Assembly (NCBI RefSeq): GCF_029763755.1
Contig: NZ_JARUVM010000012.1
Coordinates: forward strand, 1 to 64,000
Reading direction: 5' to 3'
Length of the DNA stretch: 64,000 nucleotides
From: Luteimonas sp. 8-5
GTDB lineage: Bacteria > Pseudomonadota > Gammaproteobacteria > Xanthomonadales > Xanthomonadaceae
A model generated the notes under the pieces. That model was not told the DNA's origin. It worked only from the letters and a program-made list of their open reading frames with translations, and did not search any database. Every line of letters starts with the position of its first letter. The first letter of the stretch is position 1. Below, in pieces: positions 38,899 through 47,800 of the stretch. The translations under genes were made by a program, and so were the position numbers.

Positions 38899-39663
38899 TC
38901 AGCGATTGAGGATCCGGTCGAGCCACTTCAGTGGCGAAGTGTTGCCAAGGTCGCGGCTTCCGCCGCTCCCACGGTCGGAGTCCTCGTTACCGGCGCGGCG
39001 GGGGCGGGGCGGCAGGTACTTGTTGGTCGGCTGGTAGCCCAGCTGCGGCATCAGGTCGATGCCGCCGCGCGCGGCGACCAGCTTCGACACGTCCGATTCC
39101 GGGTCGTTGAGGTCGCCGAAGTGGCGGGCGCGGCTGGGACAGGCCTGCACGCAGGCCGGCTGGCGCTCGGATTCGTCGAGGTTCTGGTTGTAGATGCGGT
39201 CCACGCACAGGGTGCACTTCTTCATCACCCCTTCGACTTCGCTGTACTCGCGCGCGCCGTACGGGCAGGCCCAGCTGCACAGCTTGCAGCCGATGCACTT
39301 GTCCTCGTCGACCAGCACGATGCCGTCCTCGGCGCGCTTGTAACTCGCACCCGTCGGACACACGGTCACGCACGCCGGCGTTTCGCAATGCAGACACGAC
39401 CGCGGGAAATGCAGGGTCATCGCAGGCTGCACTTCGGTCCCTGGTCCCCGGTCCCCGGTCCCCGCGACCTCATAGCTATGCACCCGATTGAACCAGACCC
39501 CCTCCGGCTCCTTCCCGTAGGGATCCGTATCCGTCAACGGCCCCGCGATACCGCCGCTGTTCCATTCCTTGCAGCTCACCGCGCAGGCGTGGCAACCGAC
39601 GCAGGTGTCCAGGTCGATCACCAGGCCGAGCTTGACCTTGGGCGGGGCCGGCAGCGCGGTCAT
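38899..39663 (-). CDS. soeB: Four-cluster Fe-S subunit of the molybdoenzyme (SoeB/DmsB type)
   Basis: A 254-residue ferredoxin-like electron-transfer subunit with four Cys groups: CVGCHACAVSC near 15-25, CLHCETPACVTVCP near 90-103, CIGCKLCSWACPYG near 122-135, and CTLC plus CVQACP near 146-170. This is the DmsB/PhsB/SoeB pattern of four [4Fe-4S] clusters. Two oddities: a four-unit 7-bp tandem repeat encodes GDRGPG-like residues about 67-76, and the C-terminal 30 residues are largely encoded by an inverted REP element. It overlaps soeA by 4 nt (ATGA). Confidence 0.85.
   Translation of the reverse strand: MTALPAPPKVKLGLVIDLDTCVGCHACAVSCKEWNSGGIAGPLTDTDPYGKEPEGVWFNRVHSYEVAGTGDRGPGTEVQPAMTLHFPRSCLHCETPACVTVCPTGASYKRAEDGIVLVDEDKCIGCKLCSWACPYGAREYSEVEGVMKKCTLCVDRIYNQNLDESERQPACVQACPSRARHFGDLNDPESDVSKLVAARGGIDLMPQLGYQPTNKYLPPRPRRAGNEDSDRGSGGSRDLGNTSPLKWLDRILNR
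38951..38972 (-). repeat. REP element inside the soeB coding sequence
   Basis: On the minus strand GTGGGAGCGGCGGAAGCCGCGA, identical to the hemC-upstream copy. It encodes the [11 protein letters not shown] part of the SoeB tail in frame. Confidence 0.75.
39436..39463 (-). repeat. 7-bp tandem repeat (four units) within soeB
   Basis: Three perfect GGTCCCC units plus one GGTCCCT (plus-strand reading). The unit length is not a multiple of three, so gain or loss of one unit would shift the soeB frame. It lies between conserved HSYEV and PAMTLHFPRSCLHC blocks and looks like an insertion. Confidence 0.7.
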
Positions 39664-42572
39664 CGGTCATGCTCCTGGTGGCGAAAGCGCGCGCCGTAGC
39701 GCAGCGGACGTTCGTCGGCCTCGGCGTAGGCCAGTTCCGGCAGCTGCGGCTCGCTTTCGCCCACCGATGCGTCCACGGCCTTGCGGATGGACACGCGCAG
39801 GTCGAACCACGCGGCCTGGCCGGTCACCGGGTCGGCATTGGCGTAATCGCCCTTTGGCGTGACGTCGGAAATCAGGTGGTTGAGCAGGAAGCCCTGCTTC
39901 GACTCCGGCGCGTCCTTGGCCAGGCGCCAGGCGCGCTTGCGCTTGCCGATCGCGTTCCAGGTCCACACCGTGTCGGGCTGCACGTTGGCGGCGAACTTCG
40001 CCTGCACGGTGATGGTGCCGTGGTGCGAGGTCACTTCGATCCAGTCCTCGTCGGCGATGCCGTGCCGGGCACCGGTGCCGGGGTCCAGGTACAGGAAGTT
40101 GCGGGTGGCGATCTGCCGCAGCCACGCGTTCTGCGAGCCCCAGGCGTGGTACATGAACATCGGCCGCTGGGTGACCGCATTGAGCGGGAACGCGTCGCGG
40201 CTGGTCTGGTCGTGCTCGAACGGCTCGTACCACAGCGGCAGCGGATCGAAATACTGCGCGACCCGCGCGCGGTCGCGTTCCGGCGGCTGCACGGCGCCGT
40301 GGCCCTGCGCCGCCAGGCGGAACTTCTGCAGCGGCTCGGCATACAACTGCAGCACGATCGGCGCGGTCGAGCCGACGAAGCCGAAGCGCTGCGCCCATTC
40401 CAGGTAGCCGCGGTTGGCCATCTTGTAATAGCGCGCGTGCTCCGGGATTTCCTCGCGCCAGAAGTTGCCGTTGGCGATGTAGGCGTCAAGCTGCGCGGGA
40501 TTCGGCGCGCCCTTGCCATGTTCGTTGCCTTCCGCGCCGCGCCAGCCGGCCAGCAGGCCGACGCCGGGCGCGCGCTCGTGGCGCACGATGTAGTCGGCGT
40601 AGTCGCGGTATTTCGGCGAACCATCGGCATGCACCATCCCGGGGAGGCCGAGGCGTGCGCCAAGATCGAGCAGCACCGACTGGAAGCCGCGCACGTCGCG
40701 GCCCGGTGACTGCTTCGCGGAATCGAGCACCGGATGGCGGATCGCGTCGGCGACGCCGTCGGCATCGGAGATCGGCCGGTCCAGCAGGCTGATCGCGTCG
40801 AAACGTTCCAGGTAGGTCGTGTCCGGCAACACCAGGTCGGCGTAGGCCACCATCTCCGATGCGTAAGCGTCGGAATAGATGATGCGCGGAATGCGGTACT
40901 CGCCGCCAGCGTCCTTGTCGGTCAGCCAGTGCAGCGTCTCGCGGGTGTTCATCGCCGAGTTCCAGCCCATGTTGGCCATGAACATGAACAAGGTATCGAT
41001 GCGAGGTCCGCTGCTGCCGGGCAGGCTGCCGGCATGCGCGTTGCGCAGCACCGTATGCATCATCCCGTGCGCGGCCAGCGGGTAGGACCAGGAGAAGGCG
41101 TGGTCGATGCGGCGCGGGTTGCCATCGGCATCCACCAGCAGGTCTTCCGGCCCGTGCACGTAACCCAGCGGGCCGGCGTCCAGCGTGCCGTCGGCCTTGC
41201 GCGTTTTGCCCGGGCGGTTGGGCAGGGGGATCGGCTTGGGGTAGGGCGGCTGGTAACGGAACGAACCGGGCGCGTCCACCGCGCCGAGCAGCATCTGCAG
41301 CACGTGCAATGCGCGGCAGGTATGGAAACCGTTGCTGTGCGCGCTGATGCCGCGCATCGCGTGCATGGCCACAGGCCGGCCGATCATCTCGGCGTGCTCG
41401 CGGCCCCAGGCGTCGGTCCAGGCGACGGGCAAGGACAGCTTGCTGTCGAAGGCGGCCTGCGCCAGCTCGCGTGCGATGCGGCGGATGGTGTCGGCGGGGA
41501 TGCCGCAGCGTTCGCTCACGGCGTCCGGCGAGTACTGCGGATCGAGATAGCGTTCGGCCAGGAGCTGGAACACCGGCACGGCGCGGCGGCCGTCGGGGAG
41601 GGTGTACTCGCCGACTACGGCGGGGGAGATGTCGATGGCGTCTGCCGGAGAAGGGCGGCCCTCATCCGCCCCGCTGCGCGGGGCACCTTCGCCCGCGGGC
41701 GGGAGAAGGGGGTCGCGGTTCCAGCACAGGACGTTGCCTTCGGCGTCGCGTGCGAACAGGCCGTCGTCGGCGCCGCCGGGGTTGCGCACCACCAGCCAGT
41801 GCGCATTGGCGTAGCGCACCAGGAAGTCGAGGTCGATGCGGTCGCTGCGCAGCAGTTCGTGGATCAGGGCGAAGGCGAACAGGCCGTCGGTACCGGGGCG
41901 GATGCCGATCCATTCGTCGGCGATCGCGCCGTAGCCGCTGCGCACCGGGTTCACCGCCACGATCTTGGCGCCCCGTGCCTTTAGCTTGCCCAGGCCGAGC
42001 TTGATCGGGTTGGAATCGTGGTCCTCGGCCACGCCCCAGAGCATCAGGTACTGCGTGTGGTCCCAGTCCGGTTCGCCGAACTCCCAGAACGAGCCGCCCA
42101 GGGTGTACAGGCCGCCCGCGGCCATGTTGACCGAGCAGAAACCGCCATGGGCGGCGTAGTTGATGGTGCCGAACTGCTGCGCCCACCAGCCGGTGAGCGC
42201 CTGCGACTGGTCGCGGCCGGTGAAGAAGGCCAGCTCGTCCGGGTTGCGCTCGCGGATTGGCGCCAGCCAGGAGCGGGCGATCTCCATGGCCTCGTCCCAT
42301 TCGATTTCCCGGAACTCGCCGCTGCCGCGCTCGCCCACCCGCAGCAGGGGCTTCTCCAGCCGCGCCGGGGAGTAGTGCTGCATGATCCCGGCCGAACCCT
42401 TGGCGCACAGCACGCCCCGGTTGACCGGGTGGGCCGGGTTGCCCTGGATGTACCTGATTTTCCCGTCCGACAGCCACACCTTGATGCCGCAGCGGCAGGC
42501 GCACATGTAGCAGGTGGTGGTCTGCACTTCGTCCCCCGGGGAGGGCGAGGTGTTGAGCAGGGGCTCGCGCAT
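39660..42572 (-). CDS. soeA: Molybdopterin oxidoreductase catalytic subunit (SoeA/DMSOR family)
   Basis: A 970-residue Mo-bisMGD enzyme. The N-terminal [4Fe-4S] motif is C21-x2-C24-x3-C28-x27-C56 (CYMCACRCG to GVLCAKG). Typical DMSO-reductase-family blocks follow: FFTGRDQSQALTGWW, MLWGVAEDHDSNP, GIRPGTDGLFAFALIHELL, and a C-terminal aspartate-decarboxylase-like domain (IADEDWIEVTSHHG). No twin-arginine signal is present, so the enzyme is expected in the cytoplasm, as in SoeABC sulfite dehydrogenases; sulfur-compound reductases remain possible. A REP-like element is inserted in frame near residues 288-308. It is divergent from a WYL regulator. Confidence 0.78.
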   Translation of the reverse strand: MREPLLNTSPSPGDEVQTTTCYMCACRCGIKVWLSDGKIRYIQGNPAHPVNRGVLCAKGSAGIMQHYSPARLEKPLLRVGERGSGEFREIEWDEAMEIARSWLAPIRERNPDELAFFTGRDQSQALTGWWAQQFGTINYAAHGGFCSVNMAAGGLYTLGGSFWEFGEPDWDHTQYLMLWGVAEDHDSNPIKLGLGKLKARGAKIVAVNPVRSGYGAIADEWIGIRPGTDGLFAFALIHELLRSDRIDLDFLVRYANAHWLVVRNPGGADDGLFARDAEGNVLCWNRDPLLPPAGEGAPRSGADEGRPSPADAIDISPAVVGEYTLPDGRRAVPVFQLLAERYLDPQYSPDAVSERCGIPADTIRRIARELAQAAFDSKLSLPVAWTDAWGREHAEMIGRPVAMHAMRGISAHSNGFHTCRALHVLQMLLGAVDAPGSFRYQPPYPKPIPLPNRPGKTRKADGTLDAGPLGYVHGPEDLLVDADGNPRRIDHAFSWSYPLAAHGMMHTVLRNAHAGSLPGSSGPRIDTLFMFMANMGWNSAMNTRETLHWLTDKDAGGEYRIPRIIYSDAYASEMVAYADLVLPDTTYLERFDAISLLDRPISDADGVADAIRHPVLDSAKQSPGRDVRGFQSVLLDLGARLGLPGMVHADGSPKYRDYADYIVRHERAPGVGLLAGWRGAEGNEHGKGAPNPAQLDAYIANGNFWREEIPEHARYYKMANRGYLEWAQRFGFVGSTAPIVLQLYAEPLQKFRLAAQGHGAVQPPERDRARVAQYFDPLPLWYEPFEHDQTSRDAFPLNAVTQRPMFMYHAWGSQNAWLRQIATRNFLYLDPGTGARHGIADEDWIEVTSHHGTITVQAKFAANVQPDTVWTWNAIGKRKRAWRLAKDAPESKQGFLLNHLISDVTPKGDYANADPVTGQAAWFDLRVSIRKAVDASVGESEPQLPELAYAEADERPLRYGARFRHQEHDR
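41648..41710. repeat. Palindromic repeat inserted in frame in soeA
   Basis: GAGAAGGGCGG and CCCTCATCCGCC, then the hairpin CCCCGCTGCGCGGGG, then CCCGCGGGCGGGAGAAGGG. This resembles the widespread CCCTCATCCGCCCC...GGGGCACCTTCTCCCG intergenic element. In soeA it adds about 21 residues of low-complexity sequence (PPAGEGAPRSGADEG) without breaking the frame. Confidence 0.7.
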
Positions 42573-42605
42573 CCGGCCATTGTGCACGGCGGCCCCGGGG
42601 CGCGC

Positions 42606-42611
42606 CATAAT
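42606..42611 (+). promoter_or_regulatory. -10 box placed for a leaderless WYL-regulator transcript
   Basis: CATAAT ends exactly 6 nt before the ATG at 42618. The divergent soeA start is only 45 bp away, so the promoters overlap. Confidence 0.5.
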
Positions 42612-42617
42612 CGGCCC

Positions 42618-43601
42618 ATGGACCGTTACGAACGCATCATCGCCCTGCATCGCATCCTCCGGGTCGCCCGTTATCCGGTGACCGTACCGCGGCTGCAGGA
42701 CGAACTGGGTTGCTCGCGCGCGACCGTCTATCGCGACCTGGCCTTCCTGCGCGATGCGCTGATGGCGCCGGTGATCGGCGACGGCGAAGCCGGTTTCCGC
42801 TACGACCCGGACGAGGCCAACCGTTTCGAACTGCCCGGCCTGTGGCTGAATTCCGAAGAATTGCACGCCCTGCTCGCGGCGCAGCAATTGCTCGCGCGCA
42901 GCGGCGGCGGGCTGTTGTCGAGCGCGCTGGCGCCGCTGCAGCAGCGCATCGAGAAGCTGCTGGACGAACATTCGCACGCCCGCGACGGCGCGCCCAAGCG
43001 CTGGCCGGTCGAACGGGTGCGGGTGATCCCGCACCGCACCAGGCGCATGGACGAGGCCGCGTTCCGCATCGTGTGTTCGGCGGTGCTGGAGCGCTGCCAG
43101 CTCGCGTTCGAGTACCGCGCCCGCTCCACCGGCGAGAAGACCCGGCGCACGGTGTCGCCGCAACGCATCACCCATTACCGCGACAACTGGTACCTGGACG
43201 CCTGGGACAACGAGCGCGAGGCGCTGCGCAGCTTCTCGGTCGACCGAATCAGCGGCGCGCGCATGCTCGACGAGGTGGCGCGCGACATCGACGAGGCCAC
43301 GCTCAACGAGCACCTGGCGGGCAGCTACGGGATCTTCTCCGGCGCGCCGAAGGGCTGGGCGACCATCGTGTTCAACGAACGCGCCGCACGCTGGGTCGCC
43401 GACGAACAGTGGCATTCGCAGCAGCAGGGCCGCCACCTGCCCGACGGGCGCTACGAACTCAAGGTGCCCTACAGCAACGCGCGCGAGTTGCTGATGGACG
43501 TGCTGCACTACGGCGCGGACGCCGAAGTCGTCGAGCCGGCGTCGCTGCGCGAGCAGGCACGCGCGCTGCTGCAGCTGGCCCTGTCCAACTACGAGCGCTG
43601 A
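42618..43601 (+). CDS. WYL-domain transcriptional regulator
   Basis: A 327-residue regulator. The N-terminal HTH_11/DeoR-like domain (MDRYERIIALHRIL to ATVYRDLAFLRD, about 1-50) binds DNA; the WYL domain is at about 145-225 (SPQRITHYRDNWYLDAWDNE), with a WCX-like C-terminal domain after it. WYL domains bind ligands, often nucleic-acid-derived. It stands divergently next to soeABC with a shared 45-bp control region, so it is the natural candidate regulator of that operon. It is followed 4 bp later by the patatin gene. Confidence 0.9.
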   Translation: MDRYERIIALHRILRVARYPVTVPRLQDELGCSRATVYRDLAFLRDALMAPVIGDGEAGFRYDPDEANRFELPGLWLNSEELHALLAAQQLLARSGGGLLSSALAPLQQRIEKLLDEHSHARDGAPKRWPVERVRVIPHRTRRMDEAAFRIVCSAVLERCQLAFEYRARSTGEKTRRTVSPQRITHYRDNWYLDAWDNEREALRSFSVDRISGARMLDEVARDIDEATLNEHLAGSYGIFSGAPKGWATIVFNERAARWVADEQWHSQQQGRHLPDGRYELKVPYSNARELLMDVLHYGADAEVVEPASLREQARALLQLALSNYER

Positions 43602-43605
43602 ACCC

Positions 43606-44493
43606 GTGGACGAAGGCCGCAAGCCGCGGATCGGCCTGGTACTCGGGTCGGGCGGCGCCCGCGGCCTGGCCCAGATCGGCGTGATCGAAGTGCTGGAGGA
43701 GCGCGGGCTGGAGATCGTCGCGATCGCCGGCACCTCCATCGGCGCCCTGGTCGGTGGCCTGCATGCGGCCGGCCAGCTCGGGGCCTATCGCGACTGGTTG
43801 CTGGGCATGGACCGCAACGCGATGCTGCGTCTGCTGGATCCGGGCTGGGGTCGGGCTTCGCTGTTCACCGGAAAACGACTCGTCGCGGCGCTGCGCGAGG
43901 TCTGCGGGTCGCCCCGGATCGAGGAACTGCCGATCGATTTCACCGCCGTGGCGGTCGACCTCGAGCACCATCGCGAGATGTGGCTGCGCCAGGGCGACCT
44001 GTGGGACGCCTTGCGTGCTTCGTTCGCGATTCCCGGCGTGTTCACGCCGCACGTGGTCAATGGTCGCGCGCTGGTCGATGGCGGCCTTCTCGCGCCCTTG
44101 CCCCTGACCGCGATGCGCATGGCCGATGCCGATATCGTGGTGGCGGTGGACCTCAACGGCCCGCCGCGCGAGCAGGATCAGCAGGCTTCCACCGATACCG
44201 ATGCCAGTGCCGACACCGGTTCGCGCTGGTGGCCGCTGCGCCGCGCGCGGCGCGACCAGGACGGCGGCGAGGGCGCAAGCGGCACGCGGCTGGGTTTCAT
44301 CGAATTGATGACCGCGTCCCTGGATACCATGCAGGCGCGGCTCGCGCGCGTGCAACTGGCACTGGATCCGCCCGGCGTGGAAGTGCGGATCCCGCGCGAT
44401 GCCAGCCAGTTCTACGAGTTCTGGCGCGCCGCCGAGCTGATCGCGCTCGGGCGCGAGGAAGCCGCCAGGGCCCTGGACGCGGCCGGATACTGA
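43606..44493 (+). CDS. Patatin-like phospholipase (RssA type)
   Basis: A 295-residue patatin-fold hydrolase. The oxyanion loop is LGSGGARGLAQIG (about 14-26), the nucleophile is Ser in GTSIGALVGG (near residue 45), and the catalytic Asp is in VDGGLLAPLP (near 163), giving the Ser-Asp dyad. A low-complexity insertion (DTDASADTGS) lies near 193-205. The start is GTG. The gene closely follows the WYL regulator. Its 3' end overlaps a small minus-strand gene by 82 nt. Confidence 0.9.
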   Translation: MDEGRKPRIGLVLGSGGARGLAQIGVIEVLEERGLEIVAIAGTSIGALVGGLHAAGQLGAYRDWLLGMDRNAMLRLLDPGWGRASLFTGKRLVAALREVCGSPRIEELPIDFTAVAVDLEHHREMWLRQGDLWDALRASFAIPGVFTPHVVNGRALVDGGLLAPLPLTAMRMADADIVVAVDLNGPPREQDQQASTDTDASADTGSRWWPLRRARRDQDGGEGASGTRLGFIELMTASLDTMQARLARVQLALDPPGVEVRIPRDASQFYEFWRAAELIALGREEAARALDAAGY

Positions 44494-44771
44494 CGGCGGC
44501 GACGCGCCTGCGGGCGGCGCCTGCGGCGCGGTGCGGCGGAAAGCCGGGTGCCGGCCGGCGCCACCCGCGGCAGGCGGAAACCCTGCAGGGCCCACAGGCT
44601 CGCCAGCGGCATGGCCAGCAGCCACAGCGGCATGGCACCGATCCAGGGGTTGTAGCCGCGGGCCGCGGGCAGCGCGAGCACCAGGCCGGCGCCGGCAATG
44701 GCCGTCCGGCGCAGGATCGCGGCCAGTCGCGGGTCGGGACGTTCGTTGCGGATGGCGGTAATGGGGGTCAT
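44412..44771 (-). CDS. Small hypothetical membrane protein, antisense-overlapping
   Basis: A 119-residue product. The ATG has a strong GGAGGAG site 10 nt upstream, which is the main support. Two hydrophobic stretches (about 20-38 and 43-63, ATAGAGLVLALPAA-like and PLWLLAMPLASLWAL) suggest an inner-membrane protein; an Arg-rich tail follows. The last 82 nt run antisense through the 3' end of the patatin gene, so the native stop may be spurious read-through of a shorter ancestor. No family recognised. Confidence 0.5.
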   Translation of the reverse strand: MTPITAIRNERPDPRLAAILRRTAIAGAGLVLALPAARGYNPWIGAMPLWLLAMPLASLWALQGFRLPRVAPAGTRLSAAPRRRRRPQARRRRQYPAASRALAASSRPSAISSAARQNS

Positions 44772-44894
44772 GGCGGGCGCTCCTCCTTTGGTTGACCCGA
44801 GGCTGCGCCGTCCCCATCTCATGGGATGCGAATCGCGGAACGGAAGCCGGTAAGCTGGCCCGCCAATTGCCACCGCCGCATTCACGGAGTTCGC

Positions 44895-47800
44895 ATGTCC
44901 TCCAGCAAGCCGTCGCAAGCCGGCCGCGCCCTGATCGCCTCTGCGATCCTCGCCCTGGCCATCCCCGCCGCCGTCGCCCAGCAGAAGGAATCCAGCAACG
45001 TGGTCGATCCCTACCTTTGGCTCGAGGACGTCACCGGCGACAAGGCCCTGGACTGGGCCCGCGCGCCGAACGCGCGCACCGATGCCGAACTCGCCGCCGG
45101 CCCGGAATTCGCCACGCTGAAGTCCGAGGTGCTGGCCATCCTCGATTCCGACGCCAAGATCCCGGACGTCTCGAAGATCGGCGACTACTACTACAACTTC
45201 TGGAAGGACGCCCGGCACGAGCGAGGCCTGTGGCGCCGGACCACGCTGGACGAATACCGCAAGGCCGAGCCGGCGTGGGAAACCGTGATCGACCTCGATG
45301 CCCTGAACAGGGCCGAGGGCGAGAACTGGGTCTGGCACGGCGCCGACTGCCTCAAGCCGGCCTATGAGCGCTGCCTGGTCGCGCTGTCGCGCGGTGGCGC
45401 CGACGCCGATGTCACCCGCGAGTTCGACCTGTCGAAGAAGCAGTGGGTCGAGGGCGGCTTCTACCGCCCGGAGGCGAAGGGCGGCCTGGGCTGGATCGAC
45501 CGCGACACCGTGTTCGTCTTCACCGACTTCGGCGAAGGTTCGATGACCTCGTCGGGCTACCCGCGCATCGTCAAGACCTGGAAGCGCGGCACGCCGTTCG
45601 AATCGGCGACCACGGTGTACGAAGGCAGGCCGGACGACATGTACATCGCCGGCTACCACGACGACACGCCCGGCTACGAGCGCAACTTCGTCAGCCGCAC
45701 GCTCGCGTTCTACAACGACGAGCTCTACCTGCTGGGCGACGACGGAAAGCTGGCCAGGGTCGATGCGCCCAACTCCGCCGGCAAGTCGGTGCACAAGGAC
45801 TGGCTGCTGCTGCAGCTGCGCGAGCCGATGGCGGCCGGCGGCAACGAGTATCCGGCCGGCTCGCTGTTGGCCGCGAACTTCGACGAATACATGGGAGGCA
45901 AGCGCGAGTTCGAGGTGCTGTTCCGGCCCACCGACACCACCTCGCTGGAAGGCTATACCTGGACGAAGTCGCACCTGGTGCTGAACGTGCTCGACGACGT
46001 CAAGAACCGCCTGAGCGTGCTGACGCCGGGCGCCGAAGGCTGGACGGCGTCGGAGTTCGCCGGCGCGCCCGACATCGGCACCCTCGGCGTGCGCGCGGTC
46101 GACAGCGACGAGAGCGACGCGGTGTGGCTGACCGCGACCAACTACCTGTCCCCGACGACGTTGTCGCTGGCGGAAATAGGCAAGGCGCCGGAACGGCTCA
46201 AGTCGATGCCGGTGTTCTTCGACGCCGAAGGGCTCGTTTCCGAACAGCATTTCGCCACCAGCAAGGACGGCACCCGCGTGCCGTATTTCATCGTTCATCG
46301 CAAGGACCTGGCGCTGGACGGCAAGGCGCCGACCCTGTTGTACGGCTACGGCGGTTTCGAGGTGTCGCTCACGCCTTCGTACAACGGCACCGCCGGCAAG
46401 GGCTGGATGGAGAAGGGCGGCGTGTTCGTGGTCGCCAACATCCGCGGCGGCGGCGAGTACGGCCCGCGCTGGCACCAGGCCGCGCTCAAGCAGAACCGGC
46501 ACAAGGCCTACGAGGACTTCGCCGCGGTGGCGCAGGACCTGGTCGCGCGCGGTATCACCTCGCCCCGGCACCTGGGCGCGATGGGCGGCAGCAACGGCGG
46601 CCTGCTCGCCGGCAACATGCTCACGCAGTATCCGGAGCTGTTCGGCGCCATCGTGATCCAGGTGCCGCTGCTGGACATGAAGCGCTACAGCCACCTGTTG
46701 GCAGGCGCCTCGTGGATGGCCGAATACGGCGATCCGGACACCGCCGACTGGGAATTCATCAAGGACTTTTCGGCCTACCACCTGTTCGATCCGGCCAAGG
46801 ACTACCCGCCGACCTTCATCTGGACCACCACCCGCGACGACCGCGTGCATCCCGGCCATGCGCGCAAGATGGCGGCGAAGATGCTCGACGCCGGCAAGGA
46901 CGTCCGCTACTACGAGAACACCGAAGGCGGTCACGGTGCCGGCGCCACCAACGCGCAGAGCGCGCACGTGTGGGCGCTGACCTACCGCTTCCTCTGGGAC
47001 AAGCTGGCCGCGAAGGACACCGCGATGACCGATACCCCCGCTTCCATCACGCCCCCTGATGTCGCGCGCAAGCCGCATACCGTCAAGGCGCCGTTCGGTG
47101 CCGAGCGCCAGGACGAGTACTACTGGCTGCGCGACGACACCCGCAAGCAGCCGGAAATGCTGGCCTACCTGAATGCCGAGAACGCCTATGCCGATGCGGT
47201 GATGGCGCCGCTCAAGCAGGTCGAGGACCGGCTGTACGACGAGATCGTCGCCCGCATCAAGCAGGACGACAGCTCGGTGCCGTACCGCGAGCGCGGCTGG
47301 TGGTACTACAGCCGCTACGAGACCGGGCAGGACTACCCGATCCACGCGCGCCGCCCGGACGTCATGGGCCGCTACGACGAGTCCGCGCGCGAGGAAGTGC
47401 TGCTCGACGTCAACGCGATGGCGCAGGGCAAGGACTACTTCAGCGTCGGCGACTACGCCGTCACCCAGGACAACGCGATCCTGGCCTGGGCCGAGGACGA
47501 TGTCGGCCGGCGCCAGTACACGGTGCGCTTCCGCAACCTGGCCACCGGCGAGGTCTACCCGGACGCCATCACCGGCGTGTCGCCCAACCTGGTCTGGGCC
47601 GACGACAACCGCACCCTGTTCTACGTCGAGAAGGATCCGGAGACCCTGCTGACGGTGCGCGTGCGCAAGCACGTGCTCGGGACGCCGGTGGCCGATGATC
47701 CGCTGGTCTACGAGGAGCACGACGACAGCTTCTACATGGGCATCGACCGCACCCGCGACGACCGATTCATCTGCATCGGCGTGGAAAGCACCGTTTCCAG

